This document shows positions 1-10,260 of a stretch of 64,000 nucleotides of DNA, in pieces. The notes below the pieces were generated by a model that saw only the letters and a program-made list of their open reading frames with translations, was not told the origin of the DNA and did not search any database. The translations under genes were made by a program, and so were the position numbers. The number at the start of each line of letters is the position of its first letter. Position 1 is the stretch's first letter. This stretch comes from Anastatus disparis (lineage: Eukaryota; Arthropoda; Insecta; Hymenoptera; Eupelmidae): contig JAFFSR010000239.1 in assembly GCA_017163975.1 (NCBI GenBank), positions 7,130,001 through 7,194,000 on the forward strand. The letters are read 5' to 3'.

Positions 1-11
1 GATTTGCTTAC

Positions 12-69
12 TATCCAATAAATCTCGTTCCAATAGCACCCTAAGAGCTGTTTGGGCATCTTGTCGCAC
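12..69 (-). CDS. Internal coding exon, unidentified protein
   Basis: The minus strand has a T-rich tract ending in AG just upstream (about 70-110), then 58 nt, then ATA|GTAAGC, a good 5' splice site. Frame 0 is open and reads VRQDAQTALRVLLERDLLD, a charged amphipathic helix-like segment. A second frame is also open (containing MPKQLLGCYWNE) and the third has a stop. If used, the exon enters at phase 0 and leaves at phase 1. If the donor is skipped, the frame stays open to the window edge. It lies 3' of both stop-containing exons near 9.7 and 13.8 kb, so it belongs to an alternatively spliced form or to another minus-strand gene. I do not recognise the family. Confidence 0.45.
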
Positions 70-1630
70 CTAAAAAGTTTTTAAATTAATTTTAATATTT
101 TTGATAAACAATTAGTATTAACATTTTTAAATAAATTTTATTTTTGAGACTCTAAAACTACACGATAATAATACACCTTTAAAATTTTCTTTAACCCAAA
201 TAAACTTGATCACATTAAATTTATTTTAGCTTATTCCACGGCGACTTATAATGACGCATTTCAACCCCCACAAAGCATAATGTACTATTAATTTTATTTA
301 ATATGAAAAAAATGGCATTATAATAGTTGCAAGTTTAGTCATGAGTAAACTATGTGCAATGTAAAAGAAAAAAAGAAAATCTATGTTATAATGAAAAATG
401 TCTATATGAGATTAAATTACCTGATTATCCTGATCACGTATGTATATAAGAATGATATTAAGTATGCGGCTTGTCAAGTTCTTGCCGAAGAGGTATGACG
501 ATTCTTGATAAAATAGCGCTATATGTGGAAGACATTCGACCAACGACGACCTTACAGAACTTTCTGAAAATTAAAAATTAATATATGTTAATTAAAGTGT
601 AATAATAAACAAATTTCTAATTAATAATAAAAATTTATAAACAATTTTGAAAATAGTAAAATTTTTTTTAAAATCTTAATAAAAAGTAGTTTTGTTTATT
701 TCTCCTCAATTTGAAAATTCAAGTAAAATAATTTAAGGAACACTAAAAATTGAAATTTCTATAAATCTGTTAATATATGATACCTTATAAAATACTTTAA
801 AAAGGTCAGGGTTAACGACAGTCAGTCTCATAATTCAAAAGATTCCCCAAAGAGCGCCAATGGCGGTCAAGAATTGAAAAGTCTAAGGCGAAGCAAAAAA
901 AAAATTCTACCTGTATGTAAAGCGAGGACGCTTTTTACCGGAAAAACCTGTAGCACCTTTTAGCTTTTATGTTCGCGCGTTTTTAAGCTTTTAGATATGC
1001 TGTACTCAAAAATTTTATAATTTTAAGTTATTATTTTCTCTAAAACCATTATTTTTGGCAATTTTGTTTTAAAATAATTAATTAAATTCTTATGAATTTA
1101 ATTTAAAAAATAATTTAATTTAATCATTACATAAAAGTGAAATATATAGAAGCGAACAAATTTTCAAATTTCTGTTTACGTTATACTTATAAGTTCAACT
1201 TTAGTTAGCTTTAACATTGAATTTGTAAATATTATTAAAATTGTTTGTATATTCAAGTGATAATTCAGAATTAGGAACTTCAAGCAGTTAGAATAAGATG
1301 ATTCAAAATGAAAATTTAACTAAAAAATTTTCTTTATTTTAACCGTTATTGTAAATATATTTTAAATATTTTTTGTCCAAAATTGTATCACTAATAATTT
1401 TCTAAATAATTGTTTTTTAATTAAAAATTTAGAACCGGTAAATTTAAAACTAATACTGCCGGTCACGTTAACTTTTACTATTGTATCTCAAAAATCGAAA
1501 AAAAATCTCACCTTTCCTGTATAAATTCAATAAATAATTTTTTTTCGTTTAATAAATAGAAAATTTCCGTCGAGCAATAAGAAACAAAAGTTTAAAAACT
1601 TTAAAGTTAATAAAAACACTGGAATTGAAA
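70..1630. other. AT-rich non-coding sequence
   Basis: No convincing exon is seen. A short stretch at 238-290 holds a TTATTCCACGGCGACTT-like segment and a 13-mer at 276-288 (CATAATGTACTAT) that recurs at 63657-63669. Both resemble ends of inverted-repeat elements described elsewhere in this window, so this is probably old repeat debris. The moderately CpG-bearing part at 840-970 contains AG/GT dinucleotides on the minus strand but no adequate polypyrimidine tract. Confidence 0.6.
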
Positions 1631-1632
1631 AA

Positions 1633-2060
1633 TTTGGCGGGACGTATTTGAAATTTCAAACAATCCCGCGTTCAAAGTTTCACGGAGAAAAAGTAAAAAG
1701 AAGACTGTTGGAAAATTCGATGCGTACCGTAAGGATGCGTGGGTGCGACTGAACTAGCTTGTAGCGCTTTTCTGGGCGCGCGACTTTTCCTTTGGCGGGA
1801 AGACGCCTTTTCTTTCTCTTTCTCTCTCTATCTTTCTCCCCCTTTTTTCCTTTTACTCTTGACACGACAGCCGGTCGCTCGAAAAAGGGCAAGGATCCGT
1901 TTCTATCTTTCTTTTTTTTTCCTCTCCCTCATTCTTTCTCTATCCTATACAGCTTTTCCGGGAGTATAAACGCAGCAGTATTATATGTACGTAAACGCAC
2001 TGCATTTTTACAACTGCAGCGTGGCAAGGCGTGCGCGAAGATTTTTTTTTTCTTTTAATA
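1633..2060. promoter_or_regulatory. CpG/pyrimidine island with two E2F-like sites
   Basis: This is a GC- and CpG-richer island in AT-rich surroundings. It contains TTTGGCGGGA twice in the same orientation, at 1633-1642 and 1791-1800, a close match to the E2F consensus. A (CT)-rich tract of about 150 nt follows from 1805. Short ORFs across the tract are low complexity. The island lies just upstream of a plus-strand recursive splice site. A regulatory role is inferred from composition and motifs only. Confidence 0.3.
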
Positions 2061-2110
2061 AACGGATGAAACTTTGTTGCAGTTTATTTTAACATTTTGT
2101 CATGAAAAGT

Positions 2111-2157
2111 CTTTTTTTTCTATTTTTTTCTGATAGTTTCGTTTTTCTCAGGTAAGT
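2111..2157 (+). other. Recursive splice site (ratchet point), plus strand
   Basis: A long T/C tract (2111-2149) ends in CTCAG and is followed immediately by GTAAGTGGG, so an ideal 3' splice site abuts an ideal 5' splice site with no exon between (junction 2151/2152). A TGAT-containing branch-like segment sits about 20 nt upstream. This is the established form of recursive splice sites in long Drosophila introns. No coding exon with a strong downstream donor follows, only GTAGGT/GTGCAT about 35-40 nt further on. It implies a plus-strand transcript with a long intron covering this position. Confidence 0.6.
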
Positions 2158-2205
2158 GGGTTAGTTTTTTTAGGGTGCTAATTACGTAGGTGCATTAGAA
2201 AGAGT

Positions 2206-3497
2206 TTTTTGAGATGGCAAACGAGACGTTAGGATTAATTTAATTATTAATTTTTTTATATTTCCGACATGATATTATGAACGAGAGTGCGGAATTAAAT
2301 ATTTATGAAGAATAAATTATTTGAAAAAAGTTGATCAAATTTAGTAAAAATTTTCAAACTTAAACAATCTATTAATAAAATTCATAACTAAATTTGGCTC
2401 TTAGAGTTATTTTCGTAACTTTGTTACGAAAAAATTTACTTTTAATTTTAGAAACAATAATGTTTTTAGTATTGATCGCACGAAACGACAAATGTTTGCT
2501 CCACAATTTTTTACTTGATCCTTAAATAAAAAGCATTCCTTGATTTTGGTACAAAATGTACATTAAAAATAACCTATTACTTCATCAACATAATTAAATT
2601 ATAATCCTCTGTAATATAAAGTAACAACAGACATGCTTACAATAAAATATCATGAAAACGATGCCAATACAAGAGTCGATCAGAAATGGAAAAACCTTAG
2701 CTTAAATATGCTCAGCCGCCCTCACAACCTTAAGTAACTATAGAGGGATTTTATATATAGTGGGACACGCGACAGTCGTCGCTTCTTTTTTTTTTTAAAG
2801 GAAGGAATTATAGAAAAGAAATATATCGAGCAAAAGAGAGAAAGAAAGAAAGAAAAGAGAGACTAAAGGCACGCGTCATGGCACGCGTCACGAAAATTTG
2901 TGTTCCGCCTCGAAAAATACATTTGGCCGGCTATCTTATGCTTAGTATTTGTGGATATATGTATATATATTTAAGAGGGAGAGAAGATATAAGCGCAGCC
3001 GGAGGGCAATATAAAAAAAATATATATATGTATAATACATATATGCCCAGCTGCTATGCTGACTTCAAGATCTTAAAGAAAAGGAAAAGCTGCACGGTTT
3101 CTATCTTCTTCTCTCTTTTTTTTCTTTCCCTATAATTTCTTTTGGTAACGTTGTCTTTTTTTTTTGAGTTTTCCCTCCAAAAATTAGAAAAATTGAGGGG
3201 GAAAAATGACGACGCATTTGGAGAAGAAAAAATAAACGTGGGGGTTTCGAAATTGTTAATTACGTACATTTAGATGAATAAATAGAATTTTAATTATAAA
3301 GTTGTATAATTAATTTTTTAATTTGATTGATGAGATGAAAGTGACTTTTTTTCTAATAAGAAAGGTTTTTTTATAATATAGAATTTGTTAATCAATTATA
3401 GATATTGATAGATCAAATTGGAATGTTTCTGATCAATTGAGTGAAAAACACTAAATTTATTCTTCAGCGTTTTTAAAATATATTTTAATTAATTTAT
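2206..3497. other. Non-coding sequence with GA and TA low complexity
   Basis: The stretch is AT-rich, with a purine tract of GAAA/GA units at 2834-2862 and (TA)-type runs near 2955-3045. The 13-mer AGCCGCCCTCACA at 2714-2726 recurs at 33288-33300. Short ORFs crossing the tracts are simple-sequence artefacts. No exon is seen. Confidence 0.6.
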
Positions 3498-3699
3498 TCA
3501 AGGCGACTTCGGAAATTAGGTTGAGTTTCATTTTTAAGTTTACAAGTCATGCTTTTGAAAATTTTCATATCTTTTAATTTTCCACTAATTTTTAAAACTT
3601 GTAAAATGATAAAAAACTTCAAAATCCAAAAAATTTTATAAATTAGAATGATTTGTAAAGTACTAATGAAATTAAAGTCAACCTCGGTAGTCGCCTTGA
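3498..3699. mobile_element. Inverted-repeat element (MITE-like), about 202 bp
   Basis: The left end reads TCAAGGCGACTTCGG and the right end is its imperfect reverse complement, with TCAACC just inside the right arm matching GGTTGA in the left. Pairing continues inward with mismatches and small gaps (TTTACAAGTCAT against TTTACAAATCAT), so most of the element is an imperfect palindrome. It has no coding capacity. Flanks are TTTATT on the left and AAATAAA on the right, and no clear target-site duplication can be assigned. A non-autonomous DNA transposon is the likeliest reading; the superfamily is not resolved. Confidence 0.6.
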
Positions 3700-5500
3700 G
3701 AAAATAAACAATTTACTTTAGTCATTAACACATCACAACAATAAAAAGCAAATATTGTTAATTTTATTTATTTAAAAGACATTATAATTGCATTAGTATT
3801 GTTAATGAAATTTATTCAAATATTTACGTAAAGAAAAGTTAAGAAAAAGTCATTAAACGAAAGCTATTCATATACATCTGAGGGTATACGCGAGAGAGAG
3901 AGAGAGTATAAAGTTATATGACCGACTTGCTTTGAGTTTTCTAAAGTTCTATCACTGCAGCCCCCTTTTCCTCGCTCCTTTTCGCAAAGAAACTATGAAA
4001 CTTTCTGATAACACAAGTTTAAGTTTTGGTTGAATGTTATATTACACCCTGTTTAATTCGCTAGAAGAAAGTTTAATATGTTTTCGAGCAATATTGATTT
4101 CTTCTATTGCCAAGTTTGTAGAAATATTTTTATTTCAGATAAAATTTAATCGATAAATGATTCAAGATTTTTTCACTGTATTTTAATCGTGTTTATTTGA
4201 TCTTTAATACTTATCATATAATCAAAAAAATTCTTGACTTTTTTTTAAAAATTATTATTAATAATATAAAAACAAATATTTTGAAAAATTTATCTTGCAA
4301 CACAACTCAATCTTACTACTAAAAAAAATGGAAAGAAAGAAAGAAAGAATAACAAGAAAGACAATTTTCCAAACATTTTCTTTGCACTTATAGTTTCTTT
4401 AACATTTGTCTTATTCCTTTACTACAATATATAGACGCCAGCTTCCAAACATCAATCACGTAGTCTTATCTTTCATTCACGTTCCTGTACCACGTCGAAG
4501 CGTGTACTACTGTGCGCGTGTATGCAAGAGAGCTTGTCTTTTATTTCTATAAATATATATACAAGATATATTCAAAGCTTCCTCCTTTTAAGGAAAGGAT
4601 TTTTTTTCTTACTTTTTTTTTCTGTAAAGGAAATAAGAAAGAAAGTATAGAGGGAATGTTATAGTAAGAGGGAAAGAAATATCGAGTGATTTGTAAGTAA
4701 TTTAAGATTAAAAAGAAAGTAACCTGATGTGAGAAAGAAAGATTTCTTATTTATTTTTCCTTGGATTAAATCTATCTTTATCTAATGATTTCAAGTTATA
4801 GAAATTCGATTTTCAAAATAAATTTTCTTTTCAGAGATTAAGGGCTGGTGTTACGTATAAATAGCATCTGAAATAGTACAAGTATTAATGATCATCAAAG
4901 ATCAACAAACCCTTCTTTTTTTTACAAATACAAAGCTTTTAAAAGAAAAAATGTGTTTCAAGTAAATAACCCTCTTGTGTAGCTTCCAAAAATATATTTA
5001 ACATTAGATATGAGAAACCGCGCTTTCTTGATTTTGTTTCCCCCTTTTATTCTAAAACGTTAATATATATAAGTGTAAAAATTTTTTGGACAGAAATATA
5101 AAGCAAGAAAAAGAGTTTTAGGTTAGGTACTTATCTTGATGATTTGTTCTTGACGATTTTATGACCATCGCGTTTGATACGATACTGATTATGAAAATTT
5201 AAGTTTACAAGTAATTTTAAATTGTAATTTAATTTTTCATCGCATCTATTCTAATTGTTCAATTCTTAAAATTATTATATTATTTTTTGAAACTTCAAGT
5301 GAATTCATACATGGTAAAAAATCAAAAGCTTTGAAGCATTTATATTTCTGGTTACCAAAAAATTTTTCAAGCTCAATTTTAATACAGCCATATTCTTTCT
5401 CCGTTCGTTTTGAGCATATAAGGAACAAAATTTTAATTATAGAAATAAGACCCCCCATTGAAAGATGTGCTCACACGTGTGCAACCGGAGACGTAGTTTT
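3700..5500. other. AT-rich non-coding sequence with small GA repeats
   Basis: Contains a (GA)n run at 3892-3906 and a (GAAA)n run at 4331-4350. A modestly CpG-bearing segment around 4440-4530 includes ACCACGTCG and GTGCGCGTG. A T-rich acceptor-like CTTTTCAG at about 4828-4835 has no open frame or donor behind it. The E-box palindrome CACACGTGTG lies near 5471-5480. Confidence 0.6.
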
Positions 5501-7915
5501 TCAACGACAGTTTTGACTAAAAATAAATGCGTCTTGGAAAAAGAGGAACACCTTTCGACGCCAAAAACGACGCGATGTCAAAAGACGAGCGACATGTAAA
5601 AGTTGTGTAGAAAATTCAACAATTTTTTTTCTTTTCCCTTTATTTTTCGTAACTTTTTATTCAAGAATACGAAAATTTAAAAACATAGTATTGAGATAAT
5701 TGAAAATTTATATTTTACGATCTTATAATGATCAATAATTTTTTTGACTTTACTTTTTTTGAATTTTTAATTTAAAATTACAGTAAAAAATAAAATTACA
5801 TTTTGAAAAATGAATTACTTTTTTTAATGTTTTTATATACAACAATAATTTAAAAAACATTTTCTTCGTGCAATCTCTTATTTTCTCTTTAAACCGTAAA
5901 AATGTCATACAGTACCAGGGACCAAGTAACCAAAGCAATATATGTATATACACATATAACTGTTGCTTGTACTGCGACAAGACGTGCTTTCAACATTTAT
6001 TACCCAAAAGAACGAAATTTTTTTTAGCTGCACGTGAAAAATAATATTTTACTTGCTTTTTTACTCCGTATGGTTACATTTTTTTTTAATTAAATAATAT
6101 TAGAAGTTGTAAATGGATTAAAAGTAGAAAATAGATTCAACGTAGACAATTTTTTTTTAAATTAGTAATTAAAAATTGTAAAGATGTATTCGCAATTCAT
6201 AAAAAATTCAATAACTATATTGAATTCAATTTAAATTTTGTATGTTTATTTGACATTTTATCTATTTTATTAATCTTTAATATATTAAATTATATACTTG
6301 AGTTCATTTAATTAATTTCTAATACGCGAAGCTTTGTTTTAAACCACAACAAGAAAAAAATATCGTAAATTTTTATTGAAATAACAAAATCATTCACTGC
6401 TTTGTTACTCACAAAAGTTAACTCGAAGAAAAAGCTTTAATTCCATATTAAGAAAAGCATTTTAAAACTTACACGCACATGTTCACTTAAAAAAAAAATC
6501 CTTTCATTTTTTTATACTTGTCGCCTCTCTAAAAGTAAAGAAGGAAGGAAGGAAGGAAGAGACTTTAAATCAGTAGTAGCGACAAGAAAAAAAAACTGAG
6601 AAAGAAAAAGAAGAGGGTGGGTTTAAGAGTAGTGAAAAAAAAAGTAAATAAGAAAGGAAGCATTTGGCTTTTACTTGCATGGCACGCGCCATGGGGGTCT
6701 CTTGAGGTATTCGGGTGATGCGTTTATAAATATAAACTCTAGGAGGCAACATAGTTAATCGATCTCTCACTTCTCCTCTTATTTAAATGTATATATATAC
6801 ACTATGTGAGTGCATGTGTTCGCGGCTGCGTGCGTATATATTAAGTACAAGAAAAACGAAGATTCGTCGTTCTTCGTTACAATTCTGTGTCTAAAGCAGT
6901 CAATGACATTGGGAACTCGACCAAGTACAACGACCTTTGTTATAAAAAAGTTTAATGATGTTAGAAAATTTTTATTATATTATTTTTTAAAGAAAAATTC
7001 AAATATTTTCAATTTTCTTCATGATAAGATGAAATTTTCTTTTTATTATTTTATGAAGTTAATTATTTTTCATTAATGGTACTTTCAAAAAATTAAGTGC
7101 AATTATTAATAATTTTTCGAATATCAGACATGAAAATAGCAAAATCATATATTCTACAAGAAATATCGTAATAAATGTAAAAAATAATTAAAAAATAATT
7201 AGTTTGGCAATTTAAACCAAACTCATTTGCAGAAATTAGATAAGCTAAAATTTATTAGTTAAGCTATAAGTTCGTTAAATCTCATTCTTCGCATAATCTT
7301 TCAAAGTATTACTTAAAACGATGAAAATGACTTTTCTTTAATTCTTCTCTTCACTAAAAAGTACTTAAGCCCTTAGCTTTTAAACTCAATCAAATTGACC
7401 ACTCTTTAAAAGTACACCTTATTTAACATTCAAATTTAAACGTATCAAAGACTTTTCAAAAGGAAAAACTTCATTCTTCAAATCGCGCATATAAAAACTC
7501 CATTAACTTCGCTCGATTGAAGCAAAAAAAAAAGACAGTGAAAAAAAAATTGCTTACTTTTAATCATCATTGTTATCAAAAATGTACATGCACCCTTTCT
7601 TTGCAAATATATTCAAAAGCAATTTACCTTTCACTTCGTACCTTAGATTACCCTCTATATTTGATATAGTTTAAACCGCCTACACACATACACACAGAGC
7701 ATCGTTTGTAATATCCCACGCATCGATATAGCTTAAATGAAAGAGAAAAAAAAAATTAATAACGAACGAAAAACGATGAAGTAAAGTTGAATATAAAAAA
7801 AAACAAGGAAGAAGAAAGAGAGTGGGAGTTTAGGTGAAGAGGCGAATAAATTAAATGAATCATGCATTTGAGCGTTGAATTTTAATCGCATCTAAACACG
7901 AAAACTTCTCCCTTA
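5501..7915. other. AT-rich non-coding sequence
   Basis: No supportable exon. An (AAGG)n run lies at about 6541-6560 next to a purine-rich block at 6575-6660. Short ORFs here depend on the purine or pyrimidine tracts. Isolated GTGAGT- or GTAAGT-like donors on the minus strand (for example near 6410 and 6465) lack paired acceptors. Confidence 0.6.
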
Positions 7916-8372
7916 AACTTCTTCTTCTTCTTCTTTCTCTCTCTTTCTATCTTTCTCTTAACTGTAAACGCCATTTTTTTTTGCACTCACTCGACCACCC
8001 TCGCCTTTTTTGCAAACACGCCCCTTTTTCGACTTCCTCTCCCCCACTTTTTATTATACATATATACATATTCGTATAATAAACCAACCCTTTTCTTCTT
8101 GTTTCTTCTTTTACTTCTTTCTCTTCTACATTATCGCACCTTTCTTTCTTCGTTTGATTCTTCTCTTCGTCCACCTACTGTATACTCTCTTCGCTTTACT
8201 TTAACCTTTTTATCTATATCTCGCTTTCTTTTAACCCCCTTTTTTCGCTTCGACTTCCCTCTCCTTTTATTATACATGAACTTAACTGCAATACCTTCCT
8301 TTTTTTATAAGCTTCACTCCTTTCTTTCTTTCATTCTTTCCTACTAGTTTTTTTTCTTTTTCTTTTTTAAAC
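7916..8372 (+). repeat. Long interrupted polypyrimidine domain
   Basis: About 450 nt of C/T-dominated sequence built from CTT, TTCT and CT units, broken by brief TATACATATA-type segments. The translated ORFs in this stretch are F/L/S-rich on one strand and K/E/R-rich on the other, as expected of simple sequence. GA/CT-rich DNA of this kind binds GAGA-factor-type proteins in flies; whether that applies here is unknown. Confidence 0.6.
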
Positions 8373-8924
8373 GTGCGTGCAAACCATTAAAGTTGACTTC
8401 GAAAATGGATGAGCTTTTTTTTCTCTTACTTTTTGTTTATTCGTTAAATGTTTTATTTATGAGTTCGGTAATTAGAGATTGAAATCAATTAATTTTATTG
8501 AGATTAGATATAGTTTGTATTAGATATGAAATTTTAAGATAATATTTGAAAATTTATTTATTATACGTTTATTTAATTTAAGAATTTATAAAATTTTAAT
8601 GCACGAGTAGTTTTATATAATAATTTTTATTCATTTTAACAATTTTAAATAAATGATTAGATAATTGATAGAATTCAAGTTATTTAATCAGGTAGAAATT
8701 CAAAATGACCTATTATTTCTAATATTAGATGAAACCATGTAATTTGTACAATTTTTAATTGACACAATCAAACAGTAGTTGCAACTTTAGAAATATTGTT
8801 TAAATGTAATAAGAAACAGTAATACTGTAGTGTAATAAAATGTTAACTGTAAAGTAGTTTATTTTATCGCAAACAGTTTCCCTTATTCAATTAGAAAATG
8901 ACTATTCAACTAAATTATGGTTAA
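8373..8924. other. AT-rich non-coding sequence
   Basis: No exon, repeat or motif stands out. The stretch ends in GGTTAA, where TTAA (8921-8924) is the left flank of the adjacent palindromic element. Confidence 0.6.
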
Positions 8925-9300
8925 GGAGATGTAAAATGGACACTACACCTATACTCATAAATATTGACTATTTTTCCATGTTATTGCAAAATTTTAGGAA
9001 AAGAAATGCATTAATTTTTAGTATGAACCATGAAGATTATTTAGTTAAATTTTCAAAGAAATCGATTCATTAGTTATTGAGAATTTTGGGTCCCAATATT
9101 GTTTGTTAAAAGTTTTCCATTTTATACAAGATATCCGAATATTTTAGAAACTAATAAATGAATTTATTTGCAAAGTTTAACTAAATAAACATCATAGAAC
9201 GTATCACAAGCTAATGCATTTCTTTCTTGGAAATTCAGCAATAAAATGGAAAGAAAGTTAATATTTATGAGTACAGGTGTAGTGTCCGTTTTACATCTCC
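8925..9300. mobile_element. Palindromic MITE, 376 bp, with TTAA flanks
   Basis: The two ends are inverted repeats: GGAGATGTAAAATGGACACT on the left against GGAGATGTAAAACGGACACT on the right, read inward. Homology continues through almost the whole arm, about 185 nt each (for example ACTCATAAATATT, GAAATGCATTA and TTATTTAGTTAAA in both). Both outer flanks are TTAA (8921-8924 and 9301-9304). TTAA duplication is typical of piggyBac-type insertion, although a TA duplication (Tc1/mariner) with one more terminal base is equally readable. There is no ORF, so it is non-autonomous. Transcribed within an intron, it would form a long imperfect hairpin. Confidence 0.85.
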
Positions 9301-9607
9301 TTAATAATTATATTTTAATACTGATATATTTCATTTATAACAAATTTTTGGCCTATAAAGTTTAGTGTCAAAGAGTAGCAATAATTAATAAATTTATTTT
9401 CTTCACGGAAAGAAATTCGAAGTTGAAACAGCTTATAAAATTTGACTAAAATTAATTTATAAATAATCAAAATAATTAACAACCAGACTTGATCAGCCCA
9501 ATCGCAACGCTAAATTAGATAGTAGAGCATAATTTTTTATAACGACTATTCTAAAAAGTTAGAAATAGTTTTTGTGCTTTAGATGAATTAAAAATTGAAT
9601 AATTTAG

Positions 9608-9613
9608 TTTATT
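9608..9613 (-). terminator. AATAAA polyadenylation signal
   Basis: AATAAA on the minus strand immediately follows the TAA stop of the candidate terminal exon at 9614-9722, where a very short 3' UTR could use it. The hexamer is frequent by chance in AT-rich DNA, so its position next to a stop is the only support. Confidence 0.3.
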
Positions 9614-9722
9614 TTAAAAGATGACAACAAATTTGTCTGCATTTAGCAGTCGCGTGTGCATACGGCGTAGCTCGAGATCCAATTCAGCCACGACAGAATC
9701 TGACCAAATCTTAACGATATAA
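9614..9722 (-). CDS. Candidate terminal coding exon
   Basis: The minus-strand acceptor has a strong tract (CCTTGTTTTATTTTTTCTT) ending in AAATTAG. Entering at phase 2 the frame reads YIVKIWSDSVVAELDLELRR, then MHTRLLNADKFVVIF and a TAA, directly followed by AATAAA. Entering at phase 1, as the 14.4-kb exon would require, it reads ISLRFGQILSWLNWISSYAV, then CTRDC and a TAA at 9643-9645. The first frame has the more protein-like, charged helical composition. No donor follows, so a last exon is the natural reading. The protein family is not recognised, and it competes with 13783-13904 as the gene's 3' end. Confidence 0.4.
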
Positions 9723-10009
9723 CTAATTTAAGAAAAAATAAAACAAGGACTTTAGTTTATGGAACTGTCGTACATTTACGAAGAGCTAAATTAGATATAT
9801 TTTAATAAGTATTTTCATCATACAGAAGTAAGAAGCATTTAAGTTTCAAATTTTTGTTCCATTAAAATTAGATTAAATGTAGTACACAATTAAAAATTTT
9901 AAAAATTTATAAAAATGTATTGAAAAATTGAAATTTAAACAAATTCCAGAAAAAAAAACTAATTCTAACTTGAAGAAGAAAGTCTCTCACTCATTACGTA
10001 CTTTTTTTC

Positions 10010-10260
10010 TCTATGTGTTATAATAGAGAGCCCTCACATTCACTCACTCTCGATTCACTTTTAGTATAAAGAGTGAAGAAGCGCGCACGTAACTTCCTGT
10101 GCACGTGCCCTACTGCGCCGGAAGTGTACTAACGCGCGCGTCAGTCTGTCGTCGTCGTTATAACGTTACTGCGGTGCATCGCTAAGAGAGAAAGAGAAAG
10201 AAAGAAAGTAAGAGAACCCGCATCATCTCGCCTACGCTTCTTTTTTTCTTTCTTCCTTTA
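10010..10260. promoter_or_regulatory. CpG island with paired ETS sites and an E-box
   Basis: The GC-richer island carries ACTTCCTGT at 10092-10100, the E-box CACGTG at 10102-10107 and CCGGAAGT at 10118-10125. The two ETS-type sites are in opposite orientation, 26 nt apart start to start. CpG-dense sequence (GCGCGCGTC, GTCGTCGTC) and a GA tract follow. The same inverted pair with an E-box recurs at 48954-49005. These motifs are characteristic of animal promoters and enhancers; no transcript start can be assigned. Confidence 0.4.

Noticed and set aside
430..512. Plus-strand open piece NDIKYAACQVLAEE before GTATGA
   Set aside because: The acceptor (TATATAAG) is weak and unsupported; short enough to be chance.
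905..960. Exon-like piece between AG and GTAGAA on the minus strand
   Set aside because: No polypyrimidine tract; frames do not join consistently to the exon at 12-69.
6590..6640. Strong minus-strand acceptor in CT-rich sequence
   Set aside because: The AG occurs within a simple pyrimidine repeat with no donor or open frame behind it.
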